From the NCBI GenBank assembly GCA_036362985.1, contig JAYGXS010000003.1, forward strand, positions 39,199,503 to 39,263,502: a stretch of 64,000 nucleotides of DNA. The letters are read 5' to 3'. The stretch is from Ligula intestinalis (taxonomy: Eukaryota > Platyhelminthes > Cestoda > Diphyllobothriidea > Diphyllobothriidae). This document shows positions 14,101 through 23,290 of this stretch, piece by piece. Below the pieces are notes generated by a model, which was given only the letters and a program-made list of their open reading frames with translations, had not been told where the DNA came from and searched no databases. Each line of letters starts with the position of its first letter. Position 1 is the stretch's first letter. The translations under genes were made by a program, and so were the position numbers.

Positions 14101-17100
14101 AAGGTCTCTCTCCGGGGAGGGCAACTTCAACTGGCGGTTTATCTTCCCCTTCGAATATGTGAGACAGGAAGATTCAATTGTATATTCGGTCAAGGGACCC
14201 TTTGATTTTGAGTCAGTAGAAGTGAAGGCACCCTGTGAATTATCACTTCAGGTCTGGGACGCCGAGTTGGTTAAAAATGACAAATTTCTGGGTAAGCGAT
14301 GCCTAAGCTCAATCGATCACTATAACCTACTACTGCCTCTGGCATCATTTATTTTCGTGAGTTAATTACCAGTCGATTTCAATTTGCCAGATTTATTATT
14401 ACGAGCATGATTCAGTGAATACAGTTCGAATGCAGGACATCCTAAAGACAAAAGAGGGTGCAGTTTTTGCCTCTCTCCTTGTTGTATGACTGGAAGCGTG
14501 TTCCATATTCGATATTAACTTGAGGGGGGCACTAAAGCTGACCTGCAAAAAACATAACTTTGTTTGGCGACTTCTTTTTAAGAGCGCAGTCAAAGATGGA
14601 AGATGAAGGAAAATATGGACATCATAGTAAGCTGTCTAGTTAACTTCTAGCAGACCTTTCTGGCAAGACTGTAAATGGTCCACTTTTTCTTTCCGATGGA
14701 AAGTTGACTAGGCAGCCGACTAAGTTTGCCGTGTCATTTCATAATAATTCATAAATTCAACAGGATCTAGCTTTTTTTAACTTGACCTATCAATCTAGTA
14801 TATCCATTTCAAAATTGTAGACCAATATCAGTCTACTCTTTGTTTCCCAAAACTATTCCCTACACCGTAACATAAACTCAAACTTACTTTTGGGGTAACG
14901 ATCACTTTTTGCGAGAGGTTGTCCTTATAGTGCCTCGATCTTGATAAGTCAAACTACGGTGTCATGCTACACTAAAATGAGGAAATAGTAAAGCCTTGTG
15001 TACCAGCATATGTAACTACCAGCAATTAAAGTTTCGAATCCGTGAGTCCGTTGATGAATGTTCATGGCACTTTCGAAGACGGCAGTGGTTTCCTGTGAGA
15101 ACTTTTTTCAGTGAGAGCACTCTGAAGCTCGAATTAAGGTACTGGCAGGCCTGTCCCGTTGCGAAATCTATAAGATGAAGGCTTCCCAGAGCTAACAAAG
15201 GGCTCTGCCAAGTAATTGCCGCTAGATGACTCTTCAGGCAAGTTGTGAGCTGTGTTCGTTGTCGAAATTCCTTAACCCCAAGGCGTGCACCCAATCAATG
15301 AAATGGCTCACGGTGATTGGCTTCCAGCTTTCGCGAGGCCGGTGCCAGGGCTCGCGTGGCTCCAGCCGCGAACCGACCGGAGGCGGGGGGCGGACAGGAG
15401 GAAGACACCGGTGCCTCCCGTAACGGGTCGACCAGGAGCGTAAGGGGGTGGTTGCCATGCGCGAGTACGCAAGATTTGACCGAGGAAAACAATATGAGTC
15501 ACCAGCAGGGGCGCTGATCGCGGGAGCAGCTTTTTGTTGCTGTTTACTGGCGCATAGCAATTACCTAGGCTATTTTCCACAATTCCAGTACATCAGTTTT
15601 TAGCTTACGTTTGGCTCTTCCTGCGATTCAGAGATAATGAAAGTACCAGTGTTTCGACAGTTGTCAAGCACGCAGACTGCTGTTAAACGGCAGAACACCT
15701 GATACGAGATTGGGAGGTCAGCCATTCGATTTCCTGATGAAAATATGTCTGTTGACTGTATCCACTTCCCATATGTCTCTTTTACGTGCAGACTAAATAC
15801 ATGTGAGCTAGCAACTGCTATTTTTGTTAAGGTTCTAACAAACTGAGGCTCCGGCGAATGCCAAGACCAGCAAAGACGCCCGAGACTTGCGGACTTCACC
15901 AACTGGACAAAGAATGCCAGCAGGTATCTTTGTTTGCCAACAAGACCATCCGAGGCTGGTGGCCACTCGTTATTATGGACGACGAGGAGCAAGAACTTGT
16001 AGTCCAAGTAAGTCTTTCCGCCTCTTCAAGTCCGAGGAAGACTCTTATGTCACTTTCCCAAGTCAGAATGGGCGCAAACAAATGTTACTGGGCAGCAGAG
16101 AAAACTAGCTCTGTTCTCTGGCGTTAAGAATCGCAAGAGGGTGACTACTTGCTCAACTGCGAAGTGACTAAATGAACAACATCGGAAGTAGATCAAACAA
16201 GAATGACTGCTTGTGAGACAATGTTAAAACCCCTCCTTGGTGGTGCTTGTGCCAAATCCTTTTCACCCCACCTCTAGACCATGCGTGCTGCATAGATTTA
16301 CGTGCACCAGTTAGTGGTCGGTCCTAGGTGTCGATCGAGAGGTCCTTTAATCAATCTAGTTTCTAGAAAATAAAAAAAGTTTTCTCATAACTTTTCCTGC
16401 ATAAAACCTATTATTCATGGCCGTTTGTTGATAATGTTGAAATTCTTGCATCCGTTTCCTAATTATTTACATTTAGATGCTTGGCAAATGTTCCTTATGA
16501 ATGGGCATATAATGATCCTTTTAGTGTACGATGGATAAAGTCATCGTTTTGCTTACTCATTAACCCTTAGATTAACCCTACTATTCACCAACTTTCGTGG
16601 AATTCGGCCAAAGCCACGGGTATGCCCTGTTTAGTCGGCCATACAAGCCATCGCTACCGAAATTTTCACATCTGCTGACCATCTTAAGAAATTATTTGCA
16701 CAGCCGAGCCCTTGATGAAAATCTCCAGCCCGTCCGGTTAAAAGGCTCGCTTTTGTTGCTTTTTAAGGGTAAAGTGGAAGCTGAACTTCAGTTGGTCCCA
16801 GGTGTGGATGCAGAAACCGCGCCCGTGGGCAAAGGCCGAGAGGATCCTGACGCACTTCCTGCACCAAAGTACGTTTATGCTCTGATTAAATGCACCAAAA
16901 TTCATTTGCTAAAGAAGTTACAAGTAGGGTTGGAACAGATGAACGTATGCGTATTTCAGAAGCGCATTCCATTGAATGTAAGGAACAAAAATCGTACTGC
17001 AGGCTGGACAGATCTATAGTTACAGTTGTCAGAACGTTTCCCGAGAACACAACAAAATTTCACCTGCCTCGTTATCTTAAGTACAGTGAGATCAACATTG

Positions 17101-20100
17101 GGAGAGTAAGTTTGCTGCATGACTAGTACTTCTGCCCTCTCTGTCCATTTCTGAGGTAAGAACTACTTGTGTTTATAGACGTACGCACTCCCATTAACTG
17201 ACTAAAGAAGTGACTTGTGCAAAATTGGTGAACCAGCACCGCTCACCGTTCAGGTCTGTTATCAAGCATTATAATGAGGCAATTGGTTAATTTTTGCAAG
17301 AGTAGTTTGAAATATCAGTACGTTGGAATGGAAGGGGATATCACAGCAGCCTGAATTATTAGGGAAGACCCCGACCGCATTGAGCTTCTAACCCGATTCC
17401 GTATGAGAAGAGAAGAAGGGGAAGTCCAGTTGGGAGGATAGTGTATACTGTACAGAACTACTAGAGGAGAGCTCGGAGGCAGTTGACATCCGGACGGGCG
17501 CACTTCCGGAGCCGCGACAGCGGGTTTCAAAGTGTGAAACTGGGAGGAGTCGTCACCTGAGAGATCAGGTGTGAGTCAGCCTTGAAGATGATTTGCCGGT
17601 TTAGGCGGCTGGAGTCGGCTGCCGCCGCTGATGTGCACGTGGTGGGCTTGGGCGTGATGATTTCTGAGTCATCTGGCTCTCTGGTGCTGGTGTTGGACGA
17701 CGCGTTGGCCTGTGCGTTCCCCGAGCCAGATGGCCGAGCAGTCATCACGCCCAAGTCCACCAGGGCATGGGAGTTCAGGAGGTCACCATCCGCACGCCGG
17801 CCATCAAGCATACTTACCAAACGTATGTTACTGCATACGCATTTCGAAACGTCACACGAGTAGAATTCCTGCTCCAGCGATCAAAGCTGCTTCGTTCCAA
17901 TCTCCATTTATTCGCCCCATGGGAACCTGAAAACAAACCAACTATGTAAATTAAATGCCCTTGACAACGCGGAGTCTTTGATTCACTTTCCGAGCAGATG
18001 CGAACTTGTTATTTACAGGCGGAGATCTGGTAACAATTTATTTGTCGCCCATGTTCACAAAACCACGTTCTGCATCCGCGCCTGGGGATAGCATGCTGGC
18101 TGAGGGCAGCGTGGATGCCCAATTGCCTGTGATGAAAGTAAATCAAATTTGCAGAAAGGTTTGGTTCAGGGAAGTCAGCCTTATCTGCAGGAACACGTTC
18201 TTGCCTCGATTTTGCAAGTATGCTGCAAAAAATATTCGATGCGCATCAAGTCATTCTGGGGGCAATTTTGAAGTGTAGCTTTTCCCACGTTTAGGAGGAA
18301 AGCAGAGAGTACTTCTGAATAGCAAAAACTACTCAAAAAGTGAAAAACACTGTTCTGATAAGCCTTCGAATCAGGGACCCCCCGAATTCTGGTCTAGAGT
18401 TCAACCACCTGAACTACCAGGGGTTGACGCCGCCCAGGCGAAGTTTGACGTTCCCTCGTCTCTACCTCTCTGGCCACAAAACAACTGTCATATACACCGA
18501 ACAGTGACAAGTGTAAAAATGAATTAATTTTAGGTCCGGGAATTAATGAAGAAGTAGTTTGTTCTTGATGTCATGGACTCTGACAGATACGAACTTCACG
18601 CATTCAATATATTGTTATGCTGAAAAACAAATTTCTTTGTGGAATATTGACATTCTTCGCAGCAAAACCAGCTTCCTTCTCTAAGAAGGAGGCTAAAAAG
18701 TTTCTTTTAGATTAACATCTGCATTCTCAATTTTATGAACATTTTACTCCGCTCAAAAATGTTCAATCTTCGGTAAGAACGAGAGTTTCGCAGGTGGATT
18801 TCCGAGATAAAATTGCAAAATTTCTCGGTAACCTTAGCTCAAAAATGGTGTGGCTCGATCTTACAGGGGCTTTTGCGGCCGGTATTTCTACCGGGCTGCT
18901 AACAATTTTTGTTGTTTTTTGCTTTTTCAGCCGACCAGACAGCTCCTTCATGACGTTCCTGGGTCCCTTGAATACAATTAAATACCTCATCAAATATAAG
19001 CTCAAGTGGTTGCTGATCAAACTTCTCATAGCCTTCCTTCTCATCCTTATTGTCTTCCTCCTCATCTACACCTCGCCCGGATGGATTACCAAGAAGATTT
19101 GGAATGCTTAAACTTGTTAACCTACCACCTGACTTCCACTCGCTTGTGTAAAAAAATTTAATTCCCCAAAATTAGCCCCATCCGTTTATCCTCACTCTGA
19201 AATTGCGCATCTAACCCAGCTTACAGAATGCTCATCTTGCCCTGCAGACACTTTTCGCTTTAAGAAAACCCCGGTTATTTTAGAGCACTTTTGATAAACA
19301 AATTACAGTTGCTGTGCTTGTCAAGGCTACGAGGACAAACAACATTTGCATCTACACTGTTACTGGTCGGTTATCAGTGCGTCGGTGCCTAATTGGCCCT
19401 ATTTCTGGCGAGGATATGTCACCGCAGTGGTACGTTAACCGATGCAACATGCGATGTCAGAAGTTATACTTTAGCCACTCTAGGTCCTGAATGTGGGAGT
19501 TTTGGATCCCTAAACTAGAGAAAATAAATCATGATGACAGGAAGCGCCCAAAATTTCAGCAGTTGTAGGGTTCCCCTAGATTGTCTTCAAGTTTATTGAA
19601 ATTTATGTGGTGCTTCTGTGCCGACACAGGCACTAAATCAATATGTCTTCGGGCCGAGTGCTGAGGATGCTCATAAGTGAGTGTCGGCCCAGCAATGCTG
19701 AAAGACATTAACGTTCATTGCATTGAAGTTCTTCGCAAAAAGCCACCTTCCTTCAAAAAAGGAAGAGACTGGAAAATTTATTTTTAAATTGGCACCAGTG
19801 GTGATTAATAAATGTCTAATTACGATTTAGGACGAAATGCGTTTGGCAGCATTTTAATCGGCTCAAAAAATATTGAATTGTTCATCTAAAAATAGTTGTG
19901 CAGATGGATTTCTGAGTAAGAAGTATTCAATGCCTTTGTAAAATTTGTGTGCTTCAAGCTCATAAGGCGTATTTAAGGCTGGTCATTCTTCTGGACTGGT
20001 TACAACAAAAAAACGTTTTTGCTGTTTTTTGCATTTACAGCCGACCAGACAGCTCCTTCATGTCGTTCCTGGGCCCCTTGAATACAATTAAATACCTCAT

Positions 20101-20221
20101 CAAATATAAGCTCAAGTGGATACTGATCAAACTTCTCATAGCCTTCCTTTTCATCCTCATTATCTTCCTCATCATCTACACGTCACCCGGATGGATAAGC
20201 AAGAAGATTTGGAATGCCTAA
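4967..20221 (+). CDS. Ferlin (otoferlin-like, type II), 3' part of gene: C2E, C2F and transmembrane tail
   Basis: Plus-strand split gene; the 5' part lies left of the window. Exons: 4967-5101, 5239-5367, 6936-7115, 8504-8622, 8725-8888, 12355-12620, 13651-13763, 14104-14291, 15832-16007, 16768-16868, then either 18931-19111 or 20041-20221. All junctions are GT/AG and all phases match. Ferlins are tail-anchored multi-C2 proteins acting in calcium-dependent membrane fusion and repair. The reading frame follows the otoferlin order: a LYRG acidic linker, a C2 domain with the Ca-binding loops DPTGTSDPF and [10 protein letters not shown], a [17 protein letters not shown] linker, a second C2 ([25 protein letters not shown]), RGWWPL, GKVEAEL, then NRPDSSFM and a single C-terminal membrane span ending WNA-stop. 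No DysF domain is present here. The assignment is strong; the number of isoforms is inferred. Confidence 0.95.
5239..5367 (+). CDS. Ferlin exon: start of C2E
   Basis: 129 nt, phase 0-0, between TACTACAG and GTAAAA. It codes [13 protein letters not shown] and ends [10 protein letters not shown], the first strand of the C2 domain. Confidence 0.92.
5368..6935 (+). other. Ferlin intron
   Basis: No coding sequence seen. Bases about 6418-6452 (GGCTTATTCTTCTCC, then CAGTCAGTCATAC) resemble the tail of the SINE family found elsewhere in the window, in reverse orientation. Confidence 0.7.
6936..7115 (+). CDS. Ferlin exon: C2E Ca-binding loop 1 and core
   Basis: 180 nt, 60 codons, phase 0-0. It codes [20 protein letters not shown], keeping the loop-1 aspartates in the D-x-x-G-x-x-D-P pattern, then [29 protein letters not shown] and LHVQ. 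Confidence 0.95.
7116..8503 (+). other. Ferlin intron with dispersed repeat
   Basis: No coding sequence. Bases about 7780-7940 match a segment at about 28575-28720 (shared GAGAATCCTTAATCATAG, CGGTATTTATAGTT and a following GTC-C--CGT motif). Confidence 0.7.
7780..7940 (+). repeat. Dispersed repeat, copy 1 (partner near 28575-28720)
   Basis: Shares AGAATCCTTAATCATAG and CGGTATTTATAG with 28575-28720 in the same orientation. The upstream TTTGCCTGACGTTTCC is of a type often seen near Penelope-like element ends, so it may be a terminal-repeat fragment; that link is an inference. Confidence 0.6.
8504..8622 (+). CDS. Ferlin exon: C2E Ca-binding loop 3
   Basis: 119 nt, phase 0-2. It codes [20 protein letters not shown] with the loop-3 D-x-D-x(5)-D acidic pattern intact, then [13 protein letters not shown]. 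Confidence 0.95.
8725..8888 (+). CDS. Ferlin exon: HGYAQWRD segment
   Basis: 164 nt, phase 2-1, after TTATTCCAG and before GTAGAAG. It codes [20 protein letters not shown], matching the otoferlin H-x-x-x-x-W-R-D segment that ends C2E, then [14 protein letters not shown] and [10 protein letters not shown]. Only a 102-nt intron separates it from the previous exon. Confidence 0.93.
8889..12354 (+). other. Ferlin intron, 3.5 kb
   Basis: No coding sequence recognised; the short ORFs here have no family resemblance. It contains the telomere-like dispersed repeat at about 10700-10880 and a C-rich tract near 11470-11500 and 11620-11640. Confidence 0.7.
10700..10880 (+). repeat. Dispersed repeat with telomere-like tract, copy 1
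   Basis: Runs AAGAGTAAGGATTAAGG, GGATTAGGG, then ACGGGAATATT, CTCCTGGAAGTA, a GCATGG segment and CCCCGTGTTTTGTCTGG. The same order recurs near 22990-23290 and, reverse-complemented, near 48590-48800. Confidence 0.7.
12355..12620 (+). CDS. Ferlin exon: inter-C2 linker and start of C2F
   Basis: 266 nt, phase 1-0, between TTACTCAG and GTGAGTC. It codes [66 protein letters not shown]. This is one of the best-conserved segments of type-II ferlins and fixes the identification. Confidence 0.96.
12621..13650 (+). other. Ferlin intron
   Basis: About 1 kb with no coding similarity or clear repeat seen. Confidence 0.7.
13651..13763 (+). CDS. Ferlin exon: C2F loop 1
   Basis: 113 nt, phase 0-2. It codes [20 protein letters not shown] then GWMKG and KTDVHY, matching the otoferlin SSDIFVRGWLKG...DVHYHS region. 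Confidence 0.95.
13764..14103 (+). other. Ferlin intron
   Basis: 340 bp; nothing recognised. Confidence 0.8.
14104..14291 (+). CDS. Ferlin exon: C2F core and loop 3
   Basis: 188 nt, phase 2-1. It codes [20 protein letters not shown], then [20 protein letters not shown] and KNDKFLG. Loop 3 reads WDAE instead of the usual WDAD, a conservative change at a Ca-ligand position. Confidence 0.95.
14292..15831 (+). other. Ferlin intron with GC-rich island
   Basis: No coding similarity. Bases about 15325-15450 are clearly GC-rich (GGAGGCGGGGGGCGGACAGG) in otherwise AT-rich intron, which suggests an inserted repeat, but no partner copy was found in the window. Confidence 0.65.
15832..16007 (+). CDS. 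Ferlin exon: end of C2F, RGWWPL motif
   Basis: 176 nt, phase 1-0, after TTTGTTAAG. It codes [40 protein letters not shown] and ends ELVVQ, matching the ferlin ISLFxQKRxRGWWP segment. Confidence 0.93.
16008..16767 (+). other. Ferlin intron
   Basis: 760 bp; nothing recognised. Confidence 0.75.
16768..16868 (+). CDS. Ferlin exon: GKVEAEL juxtamembrane segment
   Basis: 101 nt, phase 0-2, after TTTTTAAG and before GTACGT. It codes [20 protein letters not shown] then [11 protein letters not shown]. Its phase-2 end joins equally well to either of the two downstream terminal exons. Confidence 0.93.
16869..18930 (+). other. Ferlin intron before terminal exons
   Basis: No coding similarity. Contains an imperfect inverted repeat at 17642-17760 and a small perfect 7-bp stem at 17552-17569 (CACCTGA-gaga-TCAGGTG). 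The first copy of the terminal-exon tandem duplication begins near 18617. Confidence 0.7.
17642..17760. repeat. Imperfect inverted repeat, 38-bp arms
   Basis: Arms 17642-17679 and 17723-17760 pair at most positions, with CTTGGGCGTGATGA and CATCTGGCTC in the left arm. The loop is 43 bases. It could be a foldback (MITE-like) element in the intron. Confidence 0.75.
18931..19111 (+). CDS. Ferlin terminal exon, copy A: transmembrane anchor
   Basis: 181 nt, phase 2 start, after GCTTTTTCAG, ending in TAA. It codes [20 protein letters not shown], then a hydrophobic span [20 protein letters not shown] and [12 protein letters not shown]. This is the ferlin tail-anchor. It is intact and in phase with the exon ending at 16868. 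Confidence 0.93.
19523..19528 (+). promoter_or_regulatory. Possible polyadenylation signal for copy A
   Basis: AATAAA about 410 bases after stop codon A. The aligned position in copy B (near 20675-20681) reads AAATAAG, without the canonical hexamer. Use as a poly(A) signal is an inference. Confidence 0.35.
20041..20221 (+). CDS. Ferlin terminal exon, copy B: transmembrane anchor
   Basis: 181 nt, same phase and length as copy A, after GCATTTACAG, ending in TAA. It codes [20 protein letters not shown], a span reading [20 protein letters not shown] and [12 protein letters not shown]. Roughly 16 of 181 bases differ from copy A; the amino-acid changes are conservative (T/S, L/I, L/F, V/I), so it appears to be kept by selection. 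It is either an alternative last exon or a recent duplicate. Confidence 0.9.
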
Positions 20222-20771
20222 CCCTGTTTCCTTACCAATCTGCCTCCGTCCCACTTATGTAAAAATTAACTTCACCAGTCTTGGTCCCACTCCTTTGTCG
20301 TCAGCCTTAAGATATGGTTCTAACCCGACCTTCTTATCACTGCAAACACTTTTCTTTCAGAAAACCCCGTCATTTTCAGACTATGTCTTGTTGAGCACGA
20401 TGACAGCCACTGTCCTTATCAGAGGTATGAATACAAAATGCCCTTGACTTTAAATTGCTATTGTTCATTTTTTAGTGCCTACAACAAAACGAATGTTAAA
20501 TGACTTCATTTCCGACGAAAGGATGTAACCACAAGGGTACGTTAATCGAAGCGGGATGCGGTACCAGGCAGAAGGATTTCGTATCATTTAGTAAACAGAC
20601 GTTTTCAACAATATTATCAGTTATACTTTCGTGACCCTGGATCTGGAATTCGGGAGTGGACGATCCTTTAAAGTAAATAAGTCAAACTGGCAGCAAGTGT
20701 CCCAAATTCCAGCGGTAATTGGACTCCCCTAGAATACCCCTAATAGCAAAACGAGCTCGATTTGGCCGCCT

Positions 20772-20842
20772 GTTCGAGCTCGAAACGAGCGCGAAAAAAC
20801 GAGCTCCAAGCGAGCTCGTATTTTCGCGCTTGAAGCTCGAAA
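20772..20842. repeat. GAGCTCG-rich hairpin inside transposon left end
   Basis: Arms 20772-20806 and 20812-20842 are imperfect inverted copies built around GAGCTC and GCGCGAAAA. With only a 5-base spacer they could form a long stem. It lies just inside the left terminal repeat, where subterminal transposase-binding repeats often occur. Confidence 0.75.
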
Positions 20843-21029
20843 AATTAAATTTCATTTTTCATCCGGACAGGGGTTACCTCCTTTCCTGCGAAACCCCCCA
20901 TTTTTTCGAAACGCATTGAAATATTACTTTTTTGAAGACTGTTTGTTTAGGAATATTTTTATTAATATAAAAAGCGGGCCCAAAAATAGTTTGTACAAAA
21001 ATAAAAAATAGGTTTCTGTGGGCGCTTTT

Positions 21030-22153
21030 TCAGAATTCTTGGCTACCCGAACACAACACTGTGGATTTCATGGTAGCTAGTAACCCGTAAGCTCCTGGCG
21101 CATCATCGTCGTCATTGTTGCGTCGTACGTCTGAAAGGAGGAAAGTAGGCAATTTAGGCGCAGGGAAACGTAACACGACAGACAGTGACAAGGTTAAGTG
21201 TACAATTTGACTTATCAGTTCAGCTTGCAGATTGTCGACACCGCCCACTGTGCCGCTGATGCCGATCGTGGGCACGTTTGAAGGAATCATGCTCACTTTC
21301 GACGAAACACCGCTTGCAACCATAGTACGCATTCACGTTCTCAATTTGTTTCATAAAAGCCCTAGCAGGAGCATCGCAAATGGCAGCTCCCACTCTAAAT
21401 TCAAACGTTTACTGCAGACTGTCCACAGGAACGCCATGCCTAGATAACCATAACAGTTCCTTTACTAAAGGCTTACAGTATGCCTGGACATCTGAAGGCT
21501 TGCCTTTGCCGGAATAAATTCCTATGACAAACACTTAACTTATGAAGGGTTCCATAACGCGGCCAAGAATTGGCCACAAGTCACACTTATTTTTACGATA
21601 TAAGGGCAAACCATCGAAAGCTAAATATATTAATTTCTCGTTTTCTACAATAGGCATGGAATATTGACTTAACTGCTTGGTTAATTTTTGAACAAGTCCC
21701 ATGTGGACATACTCACCGCTACTCATTGCCGTCACCTTTTTCCGAGTGTTTTTTCTCCACAGAAGCGTACGTCCATCACTTGATAGATCAGGGGCCACAC
21801 GTTTCTAAACTTTGAGAAGTTTCATCAGGTGTTTAATCGGCGTGTTGCAGTCTATTGCCCAAAACCGCAAAGTACTTTTCAGAGTTTCCTTCTGCTTCAT
21901 CACCGGGTGTCCAGTTACATTGCTTGTTGATGGTTCTGTTACTTTTTCCGCTGACGAATAGTTCTAGGTACTATCTTCCTTCTACGATGATGTGCTACAG
22001 TCGGATTCTTCAGATGAATAACTGCAAGAAGAGTCAAGAAAGTCTGACAATCTAGTCATTCCCCTTGCCTCTTGCTCAATTTTACGTAAAGCGTTAAGAT
22101 ATCCACACAACGCACGTCTTCTTAAAGTTCGCTTTGATGGTGGTTTCCACATG
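21030..22153 (-). pseudogene. Decayed DDE-type transposase fragments
   Basis: Minus-strand pieces in order: MWKPPSKRTLRRRALCGYLN with LRKIEQEARG (from 22153), an acidic Ser-rich patch, then (21798-21535) a piece with IYLAFDGLPLYRKNK and LWPILGRV, then near 21400-21290 VGAAICDAPARAFMKQIENV and YYGCKRCF. The DGLPL...WPILG and DAPAR...YYGCxxC blocks are seen in a family of animal transposase-like proteins with CACTA/Tnp2-like organisation (from memory). Several stops and frame changes make it non-functional. Confidence 0.7.
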
Positions 22154-22989
22154 GTGAAGAAAACGGCAAAAACCAACAGATTTACCGGATTTGCAGCCGC
22201 AGTAAACAGAGTTCGCTTGCAGGTGTTATCAGCAGATTGCGCCACGTCACAATGGCGCAACTGTCACACCTGCATGCACTCACCAGCTGCGGGCACGCAT
22301 CCGCCGTTTGCGGAGCATGCAAGACATCGATAAGCCAATCACCTATTGATTACGTCATTATCCCAGCCAAAGACAACCAAGCACGCGTGAAGCGCGTTTG
22401 CGTATTACACTAACGCGCGCAATGCTATTAGGGACCATCAAGTTTTATTGAAATTTATGCAGTGTTTCTGTGTTGACAAGGGCACTAAATCAATATCGTC
22501 TTCGGATCGAGTGGTTTGGATGCTCATAAGCAAGCGTTACTCCATTATGTCGTAGAAGGAGCTGAGTGCTGATTTCCAGGGAACTGATGACAAAGACCAG
22601 ACTTCAAGACATTTGTACTCATAACGGATTTTGGTGTGCTGTTCACGAAATTTATGCGAACACTTTTAACCGAATCCAAAATTTCGAAGGATTGAGGATA
22701 AGTACTCATAGAGGGAGACATGAAGGTTTACTCATTGCTCCCCCACCTTCCTCGGTCATTAATAACCAATACAGAGGTCAAAGATAGCTGCTATTAAATT
22801 CCTGTAGACTGACATTAATCTTTGTAGAAGCGAAATGGTATGTGGGTGCAGATTACACGCTTCGTTAGCATTGTAACTGTTATTGTTTAAGTGTGGAAGT
22901 GAGGTAGAAGAGGCCTTAATAAGGAGAACTTATATAATCTTCTAAACAGGACGTAACGACAGGAACAGCCCACAACATATGCGTCTTTG

Positions 22990-23290
22990 CGCGAGGACAC
23001 ATGAAAAGGATTAAATTTATCGTTAGGATTAAGGTTAAGGTTGACCTTTAGGTAATTTAGGGTTGATGCTAATAGTAGGGTTTGGGTTTAGGGTAAGGTA
23101 AGAGTTCAGATAAGACTTCCGGTTTAGGTTTGTATGAGGACTTATGTAAGAATTTAGAGACGGGAATATTATTCCATTCTGGAAGTATGCACAGTGCCAT
23201 ATTTATTACTTGGGCTGGACGCTCCTATTCCCGTGTCCTGTTCAGGCGGGCATGTAAGCAATCCTTAGCGAAGCGTTCATCAATATATCC
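22990..23290 (+). repeat. Dispersed repeat with telomere-like tract, copy 2
   Basis: Contains GTTAGGATTAAGGTTAAGG and GGGTTTGGGTTTAGGGTAAGG, then ACGGGAATATT, CTGGAAGTA, and TATTCCCGTGTCCTG with CAGGCGGGCATGTAAGCAA. Same order as 10700-10880. Confidence 0.75.

Larger units (their letters stand above)
18617..19694 (+). repeat. Tandem duplication, copy A (carries terminal ferlin exon A)
   Basis: Aligned by eye with the segment starting near 19695 at an offset of about 1110 bp. Shared landmarks include ATGCTGAAA at the start, a TTCTTCGCA/CCTTCCTTC block, the poly-T acceptor region, the whole exon, and downstream CCCCTAGA and CACTAAATCAATAT. Boundaries are approximate. Confidence 0.85.
20738..22433 (-). 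mobile_element. DNA transposon with CCCTAATAGCA terminal inverted repeats
   Basis: Perfect 11-bp terminal inverted repeats, CCCTAATAGCA at 20738-20748 and TGCTATTAGGG at 22423-22433, bound a 1696-bp segment absent from duplication copy A. Comparison with copy A gives an AC dinucleotide duplicated at the ends (AC at 20736-20737 and 22434-22435), so the target-site duplication appears to be 2 bp. The minus strand codes broken transposase fragments. The left end carries a GAGCTCG-rich hairpin at 20772-20842. Superfamily is unsettled: the motifs recall CACTA/CMC-type transposases, but the TIR and target site do not prove it. Confidence 0.82.
19695..22540 (+). repeat. Tandem duplication, copy B, split by a transposon insertion
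   Basis: Second copy of the terminal-exon unit. Homology to copy A runs from about 19695 to 20737, stops at a transposon (20738-22433), and resumes at 22434 with TCAAGTTTTATTGAAATTTATG and CACTAAATCAATAT up to about 22540. Without the insert the spacing between landmarks equals that of copy A. Confidence 0.83.

Noticed and set aside
15226..15580. Several overlapping ORFs on both strands in a GC-rich patch
   Set aside because: Open frames here result from high GC content; no domain or splice context supports a gene, and it lies within a ferlin intron.
21535..21798. Host gene for an 87-residue minus-strand protein
   Set aside because: It lies between the terminal inverted repeats of the 20738-22433 element and carries transposase-like motifs, so it belongs to the transposon.
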